Of a DNA stretch of 64,000 nt, positions 1 to 11,220 are shown piece by piece. The DNA lies in the NCBI GenBank assembly GCA_947683625.1, contig CANTUR010000240.1, positions 124,001 to 188,000 on the forward strand. The letters run 5' to 3'. Positions within the stretch are counted from its first letter, which is position 1. Each line of letters opens with the position of its first letter. The DNA is from Mallotus nudiflorus. Taxonomy: Eukaryota; Streptophyta; Magnoliopsida; Malpighiales; Euphorbiaceae. The position numbers and the translations under genes were made by a program. The notes under the pieces were generated by a model. That model worked only from the letters and a program-made list of their open reading frames with translations. It did not search any database and had not been told where the DNA came from.

Positions 1-803
1 TTAAATTAATAGTCAATCAGAACATACCATTCAGACATTAGAAGATATGATGAGAATGTGTGTGATGGATTTTGGTGGTCAATAGGATATGCACTTATCA
101 TTGATTAAATTTGTATATAATAATAATTATCATAAAAGTATTGGAATGGATTCATATGAAGCATTGGATGGAAGAAAGCGTATATCACTCTTGTGTTAAG
201 AAGTTGGTAAAACACAATTGATCAGTCCATAATTAATGCAAGTGACTTTTAAGAAAGTTTCTATCATTCAACAAAGATTGAGGATGACTTTTAGTCAATA
301 AAAAAGCCATGTAAATCCTAAGAGAAAGGATGTGTAATTTTCTATTGGAGACATAATGTGTCTCAAGGTGTCTCCAATGAAGAGAATAATGAGATTTGGT
401 AAGAAAGGTAAGTTAGCTCTAAGATATATTAGACCCTTTGAGATTCATTCAAGGGTAGGTGATGTGGCTTACAAATTGGTGTCGCCACTAGAGTTTTCAT
501 GAATTCATCTAGCATTCCATGTCTCTATGTTAAGGAAATGTATCTTTGATCTTTCAGATGTCCTTCAGCCATAGACAATGGAGCTTAGTGAGGATGTATC
601 ATATGAAGAGTATCCTATGGCGATTGTAGGCCATCAAGTGGGTCAACTTCATACCAAAAAAATTCCTATCGTGAAGGTGTTATGGAGCAACCATACAGTA
701 AAGGGCTATGCTTAGGACATAGAGATGGATATGCATAGTCGACACCCCCACTTGTTTCAGTATTGATGAAAATTTAAGGATGAAATTTCATAAGGGGGAA
801 GAA
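1..803 (+). pseudogene. Ty3/gypsy chromovirus integrase C-terminal remnant (Tekay/Del-like)
   Basis: Reading the + strand across frame breaks gives the end of a chromovirus pol gene: an integrase core stretch resembling 'QTLEDMMRMCVMDFGG' near the start, then around 390-540 the pattern G-K-L-A-L-R-Y-I-R-P-F-E-I followed by V-G-D-V-A-Y-K-L and 'FHVSMLRK'. After that comes a tail ending in 'IPIVKVLWSNHTVKGYA', typical of Tekay/Del-type integrases. Several in-frame stops (for example within the 'LEFS' and 'LQP' stretches) and shifts make it non-functional. A purine-rich stretch 'aagggggaagaa' near 791-802 fits a polypurine tract directly before the LTR. The rest of the element lies before the window. 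Confidence 0.8.
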
Positions 804-949
804 TGTAATAACCCAAATTTTTTATTATTAATAATATTTTTTATTTCTTATTATTATTACTTTAATTGTTGTTGTTTTTGTTGTTTTTGTTATTGTTATT
901 GTTGTAATTGTTGTTAGTATCATTACTATTACTATTATTATTATTTATT

Positions 950-1013
<64 letters not shown>

Positions 1014-3486
1014 TCTATTAAAAAAAACCAGCTAGTGATGGACATATGGTCTATTACCTTTTATTTAAAGGAGGAAGTGGTGTTCTGCAGAGTGGAATTG
1101 ACGGGAGGAAGGGTGCTGAGTGGCAAATTTCCACTTAATACTAAATATTTTCTTTTTATTTTTCTTTTTTGTTTAATACCCAAATGAACTCCGATTGACT
1201 TCAAATTTGAGTGGTAGATTTCTCTCAACCTCTTCTACCTCGCCATAATTTTTATTTTGCAAGAAAGTGCCTAGAAATTCAAAGAAACCATCAACCTGTT
1301 CTTCAATTTTCTAATGTTCTAATGGGTTTTAAGTGACGGGGTTGCCTTTACTACGTCCCTCTTGTCATCATGAGTCTATAGGTACCGACCATGCGTTCAA
1401 TCTATATTTGTAGAATATTTGATGAATATTTTTAGGTAATTCAATTTTTATTCCAAATGTTTTATTAAGTATACATTAGGTTGTTTGAGGCTATTTTTGT
1501 GTTCTAGTAATTATTAGGAACATTTTGGTATATACGGTTTTATCAAGTGACACTTTTTTGGTGAAAAATTTAGTGGGTCCCACTCGAACTCCGATGAATG
1601 AATAGTGTCAACCCCAAGATAAATGCATGAAACTATTTTTAATAAATAGTATAAACTATAGCATTGAATTTCTGTGAATGGAGTTTAAATAAATTCTTTA
1701 TGGATTTTGAGTAATAAATCTCAGATACTTTGTAGTGGAAATTAATTAATTTCCATTTAAATTAGTTTTATCACTGGAGATAATTCTTAAGGCTCAAATT
1801 AATCATTTAGGGTGTTCCTAAGTCAGTTTCCATGATTCTATCATTTTTATAATTTTTAAAATATTTTGGGAGTTATTAGGAATTTATTTCATAATTATTT
1901 ATATATATTATCTATACAGTATACCGAAGCGGAGACATTGGGTTTAGGTGGACAAGGACATGTTAGTATGCTCACTCCACTTGTAAGTTAATATATTGAA
2001 ATATGTGTTAGGTTTGCATATAAAAGGAAAAGTTGATTAAGTATATTTAAAGAATATATTTAATTAAAGAATTTATATTTTAATATTGCAATACTTATAC
2101 AGTTGTACTATTATATTTAAGAAGAGGATTCAATTTAAGAATTTATATTTCCAATATTTGAATATTGAAAAGGTTGATTTTGATATTTCAATATGTTGAT
2201 TTTGTTTTGATTATATTCAAGGTTAATTCGCCCTTATTATTTTATTATGATGATTATTGATGCTTTAATTCAGTTATTTGTTATTATGATTTTTATTATA
2301 AGGATATGGTGAGAAGTTAAGAGTACTTTCATTTTCAATTATCATATTCCTTATGCATTATATATATATTTATAAATATTTTTGGAAAAAGACTGGTAGA
2401 ACATGCTACCTAGTGGGCTACACTAGGACTTTTGCGCAACAATATGCTAGTTGCTAGGTTACAATATGTTGATTGATATGAGATTATATGATATGAGGTA
2501 TTGATAACTGATTATAGAGATTTGTGGATAGAGAGTGGTGTGGCTGTGAGAGCTCAGTTGATCTGCAGTGTCTCGGGGCTGATCATGCTAGCAAGGGGAC
2601 TACAGTAGCTTGGTTGACTTTCCTGTGTCTCGGGGCCACTCTAATGCGAAATTGGAAAAGATAAATATTATTTGGATTCAAGAAGGACTAATGGCTAGTG
2701 AGGTACAGTGACTGAGGTTACGGATATTTTAGGGTCCTACCATGATTTTCCATTTAAAAGAATATTTTAAAGACATGTTATTTCTATTTCGAAGGATTAT
2801 GAGAGTTTATAAAATTCTTTAAGATTTGTAAAATTGATTTTGTCAAAATAATTTTTTAAATATAAGTCATATTTATATATTTTATTATAATTCCATAAAA
2901 TCTTTTAATAAAGAAGGAATTTAAAACAACATGCATTTCCTTAAATTAGCATACTTATTAAGGTCTGACTCCCCTCAATTATTTTTCCTAGGATCTCAGG
3001 AATCTACAATTAGTTCTACTTGTCTGCGCTAGACTTGTTATTCCCTAGCTACTTTATGTATGTCATGTAAATGTTTATTATCTTATATTTGTACTTTAGA
3101 CACTGCAGTAGTAGTTGAACATTTGATAAATGTATTTTTATTTAATTAGTTTAAATTGAGTCTATGTATTACTATGATGATATATGTGCTGAGCATATAT
3201 TTTTTGTGGCGAATTTTATTGTGTTGGAGATTGATATTTATAAAGGAATACTGGAGTTATTGTGATGCAGTATTTATGGGAGAATATTTTAGAAGTGTAT
3301 TTCTTGATTTAAAGGTTTTGGGTTTGTTCCCAATATAGAGGAAACTTTGCCGGATTTTTGTTAGAATTATAGAATTGATTTAATTTTATTATGAATTTTT
3401 CTTAAGGCATACTACAGGTTTTTAAAGCTTCACGTTTTCCTATTCCCTAGTGCCGATCACGTGCCCTTTAGGTTCGGGTCGTGACA
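804..3486 (+). mobile_element. 3' LTR of the Ty3/gypsy chromovirus
   Basis: The segment begins TGTAATAACCC right after the polypurine tract and ends GGTTCGGGTCGTGACA. These are characteristic ends of Tekay/Del-type LTRs (TG...CA). Its length of about 2.7 kb fits that clade. No coding capacity is supported; short reading frames here are chance, one being produced by an AT microsatellite near 959-1010. Directly after the LTR the sequence switches to an unrelated element on the opposite strand, so the chromovirus appears to have inserted into that element's second RNase H region. The partner LTR is outside the window, so the target duplication cannot be checked. Confidence 0.7.
959..1010. repeat. 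AT dinucleotide microsatellite
   Basis: An uninterrupted run of AT dinucleotides inside the chromovirus LTR, preceded by imperfect ACAT repeats. Confidence 0.95.
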
Positions 3487-4545
3487 CTTCATATTTAGCT
3501 TCATTGTTAGTGACTTCACATTTTAAATGCTTTGCCATTAAAATCATTTTTCCTTATAGCGAGATCAGAATCACACAAATGCCTACTCCTCTATTATTGA
3601 CTGCTCCATCAAAATACATTTTCCATGTCTGGATCTCTATTGCCCCTAAGTGGTCATTCGAGAATTCCAACTCACATTCTTGTCCATTATCTACTGGATT
3701 TTAAGCTAAGAAGTCTGCTACAACTCTTCCTTTTATCACCTTTTTTGCCATATAGTCTATGTCAAATTTGGTAAGTAGGACCAACCATCTAGCTAATTTC
3801 CTTATAAGAAAGGGAGTCTATTAAAGATACATGAGAGGATCATGCATAGAGACTGCTTGAATTCTGTAAGACAGAAAGTAATATAAGAGCTTCTCTATTG
3901 CCCAAATTACAACCAAGCAAGTTCTCTCTACTAAACTATAATTGGCTTTATAGGGTAAAAGCTTCTTACTCAGATAATACACAACATGCTTAACTCTTCC
4001 TTTTCCTTTTTGAGCTAGCATTATGCTAATTACATCATTCTCTATTATCAGGTAAAGAATTAATGGCTTAATCGGCCTTAGCAGCTGCAAGACAGGAGGA
4101 TTCATCAAATAATTCTTAATAGTTTTAAAACCTTATTGACATTTATCTTCCCAGATGATCGACTAATTCTTCTTTAAGAGCTTGAAGATTGGCTCACAAA
4201 TGGTGGTAAGCTTGGCTATGAACCTACTAATGTATTGTAATTGTCTAATGAACTCTCTAATATCTTTCTCATTTTTTAATGTAGGCATTTGTTTAATCAC
4301 TCTCACTTTATCTAGATCCACCTCTTTGCCTCCATGGTTAACAAAATGACCTAGTACCTTTTCGGAGGTTACCCTAAAAACACATTTCTTTGGATTCAAC
4401 CTAAGGTTATACTTTTCAACTCTTGCCAATAACTTATCTAGAGCCTCAAAGTGACCTTCTCTAGTTGGAGACTTGACCATCATGTCATCCACGTACACTT
4501 CTATCTCTTTATAGACCATATTATACAACAAAGTTGTAGTCATCT
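3487..4545 (-). pseudogene. Tat-lineage Ty3/gypsy RT C-terminal part, RNase H and second RNase H
   Basis: Read on the minus strand from 4543, the RT carries the catalytic pattern 'EVYVDDMMVKS' followed by 'LNPKKCVFRV' and the connection domain. Next is an RNase H segment (4108-3821) with 'VYYLSKKLL' and 'WAIEKLLYYF'. Below 3720 a further stretch resembles 'ADFLA...WKMYFDGAVNNRGVGICVIL', the extra (archaeal-type) RNase H that marks the Tat/Ogre lineage. The coding frame is broken by several stops and shifts. At 3487 the sequence is cut by the LTR of the neighbouring chromovirus. The N-terminal half of the RT lies at 6830-7210, beyond the inserted segment at 4546-6829. Confidence 0.8.
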
Positions 4546-6829
4546 GTAGATGGTGAGGTTTAGCACATGCTTAAGATCTTAGCAACCATGACACTATTTG
4601 AGCTCAAGGCTCTAGAGAACACACTAACCACTATCACAAAGACATGGCGTGGAGATGAGGAGTTGCCACCCAGGGTAATAACTGGGACAAATAAAAAAAT
4701 TGTGGTACTCAATTCTTTAAAAGAAAGCCAACACCACAACCAGGAGATTTTGGATACGACATACTAACTTCTTTCAGTCTTGTGTTCATTCAGAATTACT
4801 TTATGAATTACTATCTTATCATCTATTTACATGCAATTTCATATAAAACCATATTAAAACAATCAACTCTAGGCAAACTAGTCATGAAAAATACATGTAA
4901 ACAATGCATTCATATAAATCACAATCCCTAAGTTAGTCTAATCTACATTGATTTTATTTAAGTGGGCTAAATCTACATGTTTTAATTTATAAGTGAGCTT
5001 AAAGACTAATGGGCCTAATTCCTATTCAATTTTAATTATGTGAACCTAAGTCTATTTATTTTAATTCTAAAAATAGGACTAAATCTAAAAAATTATGAAA
5101 TATTTAAATTAGTGAGCCTAGTTCTACATATTTTAATTCTAAGATGATCTTAAATCTATAAGTTATGAAAAAGTCTTAAATTAAATGGGCTAGTTCTAAA
5201 TTAATTAAAATAGATGGACCTATATCTAAATTAGCTAAATGGGTCTAAGTTATCTCTACCCTAAATCTAATTAATTATGGGCCTAAAAATGCATTTCAAT
5301 TAATTAAAATCTAGGCCTAAATTTATTTAAATGGGTTAGAGCCTATCACGAGCTTAAGGCCCAAAACACATAAAAAGAATAAAAAAAAGCCCAAAAACAA
5401 TAAAATATCAAAATAATTAGATAAAAGATCAAACAATCAATCAAACTTATTCTTTCTAAAAACCCTAATTTAATTAAAGTGACCATGAACAATAAATAAA
5501 ATCATTAATAAACAACCCTAATTCTAACCACTTAAATCTAATCCAATTTTAATAAAAAAATCTAATTATCTCTATAGCCATTAATTAATTACCCAATTAA
5601 ACCCTAATTTTACTAACTAATTAATTGAAATAAAACACACAATCATGCACACATGATTTCATTATTCCTACTATTGGGGCTATTACAAAGAGCTATTGAA
5701 AATAATAAAAAAAGGAAAAATTAATACAACCCAAAAAAAATAAAAAATAAAACAATAATAAACAATTAACTAAAAACCTAGAAACTATATTTAGCTATAA
5801 GGTTCAATCTATGGCATTCCATGGACCTCAATGGATTTTGTTCTTCAAGTAAGATCATCATGTAATCCCTTCCATAATAACCAATAAAAAAGAATAAACA
5901 ATGATTATTGACTAAAATAACAATAAAAATTTATTAAAATTGAATTTTAATAAAATCAAAATAATAATAAAACAACAAAAATAAAAGAAGGTAGGAAATA
6001 AGATAATGATTATGGATGCACTATGGTTGGCTCCTCAAACTAAGATCAATCACTGTTATTTGTTAAGTAAGTCTTCAAAAAACTTGTTGTTCTCTTCTTC
6101 AAGGTCTATTGCTCCTTGCTTTAATAAAAACTAATAAATCATATATAATACTTTTATTTACAACCTAGGATAAGAAAAGTCTCCAGGCCAAAAGAGAGCT
6201 CCAGGTCCCCCCACCAAAAGAGCTTTAGCTAGGTTTTTATAGAAAAATCTAAAAAACTGTTTCTCATCACATACTAAAGAGTTTCAGTTTTAAAAGGACT
6301 GAAAATCTAGATAAATCTAAAAAATAGATTTAAGAAAATTTTTAGTCAATCAAAATTCAGGAAATATATTTTTTATTTTCTGTGAAAATACAAAAAAAAA
6401 AGGAGAAAAAATGTATAATTCCGACTAGAATTACATAATTCTTATCGGAATTACATAATTCAAAATGGAATTGTGTAATTTTTAACTTTTAATTATAAAA
6501 AGACCCTTGAAAAAATTTAAAATTTTCAATTAGGTCCTAAAAAATATTACATAATTCCGATCGGAATTGTGTAATTTTGGTCGATAATTCCGATCCTTTT
6601 TTTTTAAATTTTAATTATAAAAAAGACCCCTGAAAGAATTTAAATTTTTCAATTAGGTCATAAAAATATTACAATTAATTCCTTAAAAACCAATTAAACT
6701 CTTTTTCAAAATGTATTCAGAGTTTTAAGGTTTCAAACTTCAAGTATTGAAGACCTACTTATAACATTTTCATCATTGGAGTCTTTTATCACATCCATAC
6801 TTTATTATCTCGAAATTGAATGCTTATAC
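4546..6829 (-). mobile_element. Solo-LTR-like insertion inside the Tat RT
   Basis: This block separates two halves of one RT gene: the N-terminal half ends after the motif resembling 'MPFGLKNA.ATYQRM' near 6830, and the C-terminal half resumes at 4543. It is flanked by near-identical 5-bp repeats, CATCT (4541-4545) and CATCC (6830-6834), consistent with a target-site duplication. Its low-coordinate end (about 4550-4690) shares the phrases 'agcaaccatgacac', 'gagctcaaggc' and a 'gccaccc' motif with the Tat LTR end near 11245-11345, so it is probably an LTR of a related family. The inside is AT-rich, with spaced 'tgggcct/agtgagcct' motifs at 4960-5360. No coding. Confidence 0.6.
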
Positions 6830-7210
6830 CATCCTTTGATAAGTAGCTCAAGCATTTTTCAACCCAAATGGCATGATTATATAGCAATAAACACCTCATT
6901 CAATGGTGAAAGAAGTTTTCAAACTTGTCAATCACTGCCATCATAATTTGGTTGTATATTGAGAAGCCATCTATAAAGCATTACATAGCACTTAAAGTTG
7001 CACTGTCAACTAAAGTGTCAATATGTAGCAAGGGAAAATCATCTTTTGGACAAGCCATATTCAGGTCCCTATAGTCCATACACATCCTAACTCTCCCATC
7101 CTTCTTAGGAACTAAAACTATATTGGCTAGCCACCGAGTGTTATCTATCACTTCTAAGAACTTTGCTTTCAGTTGTTTCTCCACTTCTTCTTTAATCAAG
7201 AGAGCCCATT
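6830..7210 (-). pseudogene. Tat-lineage Ty3/gypsy reverse transcriptase, N-terminal part
   Basis: The minus-strand reading contains 'WLANIVLVPKKDGRVRMCMD', followed by 'YRDLNMACPKDDFPLLHID', the classic start of a Ty3/gypsy RT (conserved lysines, RMC.DYR.LN, PL..ID). Downstream (below 6980) come 'FIDGFSIYNQI' and 'MPFGLKNA', with stop codons and a shift. The catalytic DD and the rest of RT are at 4163-4543 across the insertion. The fragment is non-functional. Confidence 0.85.
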
Positions 7211-8302
7211 CTGGCCTTAATCTCTTTTTCTTCTATTTTATCTCATGTTCTATAATCTTTTTATCAATCCTAGGCATATCCTCATATCTCGAAGCAAATA
7301 CTTTGTCATTTTTTTCAATATTTCTTTCATTTTTTCTCTTATTAGGAGTTAAGTTAGAGGCAATCATTATATTTTTAGGATTATCACATGTGCCTAGATT
7401 AAATGATTCAGTTTGCATTGAATTAATGTCAAACATATGCATGAAATGATCATCATAAATAGAATAACCACTAGGAAAAACATCGCATAAATAAGCAAAG
7501 TTAGACCTTATCACATTTACTTTATAAAAGAAAACGTCATCAGTTTCAAACAAGTTAGAAAGAGAAATGTCAAGATCATTATAGTAAACTTCCATAATGG
7601 AATCAGGAACATAGGGTTCAAAGTTGAACTCCTCTTTTTAATTCTCCATCATAGGAATGTCCTCTTCCAATTATAGAGTCAATATTAGTTCCTCCATTAT
7701 CAAGTATTCAATAGTAACTTCATTAATCCCAATCACATGTTCATCAAAAATTTCAAACCTAGGGACAAATTTCTCAGTAATCATTAAAGGCGCAAGAGCT
7801 CCTCTATAGGGGTAGTTAGCACCTGCCTCTATAAATGTTTCCCATAATGTCTTCTTCTTTAGTTTAGCTCTCTCTTTGTTCTTCCCAAACTTTCCTTTAG
7901 CTTCATCCTCTTTTATAGACTCATATACTTCTAGATACCCTACCCCGTGCTTTAAGATTGGCAATTTAGGTTCAATAAACTCAAGCAGGCCCTATTGATT
8001 ATTTCCCAATCCCATTCTAGGCATAAATTGCATGTTCTTCATTATACTTATAATTCTCAAATTCAGCTCATATTAATAGATCATGCAAACCTCAAAACTC
8101 AGATTGCCTGGAATTTCAATGGGAGTTAACTTCAATGTAGTGACAATAGCTTCAATTTTTGCCATTATAGTGACTATTCTTCCTTTATGTAGAAATTTGA
8201 TTTTTTAATGAATAGTATATGACACTCCCCTTAATGGATGAAACCACAAACTTCCTAGAAGAACGGCAAAGGTGATCAAAATATCTATACATGTAACTTA
8301 AC
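7211..8302 (-). pseudogene. Tat-lineage gypsy protease-RT linker region
   Basis: Two open stretches on the minus strand (7595-7233 and 7964-7671) lie between protease and RT in the right order and orientation. I see no family motif beyond acidic/lysine-rich composition, for example 'KGKFGKNKERAKLKKK', as commonly found in the long protease-RT spacer of Tat elements. Assignment rests on position. Confidence 0.5.
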
Positions 8303-8617
8303 CTAAACTTTGATACGTCCAATCTTGACTAAGGCTCTGAAGGTTCCCTTAACTGGCCTTTTTGTATCATCACAAACCTTAATGACCACATTAGATGGCT
8401 TTAGATCAACAATTGCCAACCACAACTTTGCCAAAATCTTCAGAGGCCACATGTTGATGGCAGATCCATTATCCACTATTACGCAACAAGTTAATTTCCC
8501 TTTCACCTTGGCCTTTATGAATAAGGATTTATTATGGTCTCTACCTTCTAAGGGTAAGTCATCATCTGTAAACACAATTGCCCCAGAGGGCTTTCTATCA
8601 GCAAATCTACCATTCAT
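8303..8617 (-). pseudogene. Tat-lineage gypsy aspartic protease
   Basis: The 104-residue minus-strand reading starts with 'GAIVFTDDDLPLEGRDHNKS', the conserved upstream block of Tat/Athila proteases. It then contains the active-site motif as D-N-G-S in 'VIVDNGSAINMWPL', followed by 'VVIKVCDDTKRPVKGTF'. DNGS in place of DTGS is usual for this lineage. The open stretch is complete for the domain, but the neighbouring gag and RT frames are broken, so it belongs to a dead polyprotein. Confidence 0.8.
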
Positions 8618-10340
8618 TCTAGAGTGTGTATTGAGGGGATCTTCTTATGATTAAGAGTCATAGCCAATGCTTCCCAATGGGTTTGAGAGTTCATAAGCAG
8701 CTCCCAAACACTAGCAAAAGTTTTCTCATCTCTTCTGGTCTCAACAACTTTCTTATTCTACTTTTCTTTCTCTGGTTCTTCCTTTGATTTGACTCTTTCT
8801 TTTTCTAGTTCAGCATTTTTTACTTCCTTTCTCTTCTCAAGCTTCTTAATTGATTGAGATGTCTTCCTTTCATTATTTTTTCATAGATCAATTACTTCCC
8901 CTTCTTCATCATCAGAACATTAAATGTCTAGAACATTCACATGAAGCTCCACAGACTATTGGTTCAGGTTCAGGTCTTTAGGTTATGGTTTTGGTGGTGT
9001 GGGTATGGCATCAACAAAGGAATTAACAACTTTTTCCTCTTTTAAACTGATATTGATCATCAAGATGCATGGATTTTATGGTGGCACACTACAATAGTTG
9101 GGCAAAGGGTTATTTTGGGTGGTTTGGTTTTCTAATTTCAAGGTAAGTTATCTTAACTAGATTGATAAGATTTCAAACCTCATGTTTCAGGCGAGTGTAA
9201 CTGTTAGTATCATGTTATATTTTTTTGTGATATTTACAGTATAATTTTGTGTTGGCATTTGGAAAAGGTGGTCTTTGAGGTAAGGGTCACAAGAGGCTAT
9301 TTTCAATCAGTTTCTTTAAGACTTTAGAGAGGGGTCTTCCTAAGTTAGAAAACATTCGAGGTTGTTTAATAGTATTGATCTGTAAATTGTTGCTCAACCT
9401 AATTCCACTATTGGATCCAATCCCTTCTTTGCTTGTAGGTCTTCCACTTAAGAATTTTTTCTCTTTTGCCAAGTCAGATTCTTTCTACACCCCAAATCTA
9501 TATAGCTCCTCAAAGTTTCAAACTCTCAAATGTTTTAATTTTTTAGAGAGCAGGAGCACACACCCTTCTATCGCTATCACTAAGGATCAGATTATGCGGG
9601 TTGGTAATTCATTTGTGCTAATTTTACTCTGCACCTGATCAAGTAATCAACAAAAGACTTATTGAATTTTTTCTTTACATTTTACAAGTCTCTTAAAGAT
9701 GCTTCCATTTGAATGTGAGACTATACTACTTTATAAATGCAGTGTATAATCCCTCCCAATCAACTTGGATATGGGATTCTAAAGCATAATACCATATGAT
9801 GGGTGCTCCTTCTAAAGATAGAGGAAATTGCTTCACAATTTGTGCCTTGATCAAATTGGATGTCTTCATGTGAGTCACATACTACTTCAAATATAGATGG
9901 GGATCTTCAATGTAGTAAATTTCTTCATGTTAGGGAATTTAAACTTTCAGGGTAGAGGGTCAACATCTTCATCCAAACTCAAATTAGAGTAGCTCATCGG
10001 AGCATCTATCTCCTTCTCTTTCAATATTAACTGCATTTGAGCCATAGTCTTAGTTACATTTTTAACCCAGATAGACTTTTCCACATTTTTTATAGTTTCT
10101 GTATTCACATTCTGTCTGGCGATAGGCTCTACCACTAAAGTTTCCTAATCATCCTCTCTTTCCTATCTTCTAGAGTCTTCAGCATCCAAATCAAACAGTT
10201 GTGGCTAAGGTGCTAGCAGTTCCTATCCAATTAGTCCCCTCATTTTATCCATCATCTCTCCCATACTTGATCAGGTCTAATCAACTATCTCTACTTTCAA
10301 CCTATCCCCAAAAGCCTCAGCATTAAATTCTATCATCTCG
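8618..10340 (-). pseudogene. Tat-lineage gypsy gag remnant
   Basis: The minus-strand reading begins at about 10340. At 10135-9947 it carries 'MSYSNLSLDEDVDPLP', followed after a stop by a 'KFKFPNMKKF' phrase that matches the start of the Retrotrans_gag domain in Tat elements (usual form PPKFKVP.F..Y). The following 400 bp show recognisable but stop-ridden gag segments. Around 8750-8880 (minus strand) the sequence is lysine/glutamate-rich, as in the gag-protease spacer. No intact frame remains. Gag, protease and RT occur in the expected order on the minus strand, supporting one element. Confidence 0.65.
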
Positions 10341-11200
10341 ATTTCTTTAGAAATCCTAGCCAAATGACCAATGTTAGATTGCTTCCAGCTAGAAGATTGT
10401 CATGAATCTATAACTAAAATCACCATAGATTAGAAATATGCATGATGTGTATCCATGAGATGAAAATTTAATTAAATAGGAAATAAACACATACTTTATT
10501 TATATATAACAATAATAAACAATATATAAAGCTCTCAAACGGTATCTCCGCCCTTATTTCTCCTACACATATGTTCACTGGTGAGTTCCTTGTCCTAGGA
10601 TTGTTGTTCTAGGTTTTAATTATCAGTATAGGATAATAAAACCAATAGATACAAGATAATTCTCAAGATGATACAAATAAGTAGTCATTTCTTTAAATAA
10701 TTCCAAAGTCCATTTTAATGGGCAAAGAATGACATTAAAGGCCCACCTTGTCAATATCCACTTGTAATGGGTTAAAATAGGTATGAGAGGCCCATCTTAT
10801 CAAGGTTTGTTTATAATGGGCTTGGGCCTTATTCAAAGAATTACCATATGGCATCAAACACATGCATTTAGGAAATATTCTAATGGAAATTGCTAAGTCA
10901 TTACATGAGTTGGGTCTTGGGTAATAAGCTTCAGCTCCTATAGCTATATACTTCCATTACGTCTCCCCACTTAAGGGTTTATGCGATATGCATAAGTACA
11001 TGCTATGAGTGACAATAATTGAATACTCCACCACTAGGTTTGAGTGAAACACAGGTAGCAAAGTAAAGACTATTGTCGATTTATTTAGGACTTAGTGTGC
11101 ACATTGTGTGGAAACATGTAATGAATGGAAGAATATTCAAAGGAAATAAGGAAATAATCAAATATGATAAATTATGAAACACTTGGAATTAGTTTCTCTA
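10341..11200 (-). other. Untranslated leader of the Tat element
   Basis: Stretch between the primer-binding site (11201-11220) and the first gag-like coding sequence. No open reading frame with family support. It contains phrases such as 'aatgggc/taatgggcttg' repeated at 10720-10830, which look like short degenerate repeats. Confidence 0.45.
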
Positions 11201-11220
11201 TTCCCCAATGGAGTCACCAT
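11201..11220 (-). other. Primer-binding site of the Tat element
   Basis: Minus strand reads TGGTGACTCCATTGGGGAAT, very close to the TGGCGACTCC.CTGGGGA signature that follows the 5' LTR in Tat/Retand/Ogre retrotransposons. It lies directly next to the LTR end and 0.9 kb before gag, as expected. Confidence 0.65.

Noticed and set aside
948..1187. Open reading frame starting in an AT microsatellite (YIYIYI...)
   Set aside because: Produced by the AT repeat inside an LTR; no family match.
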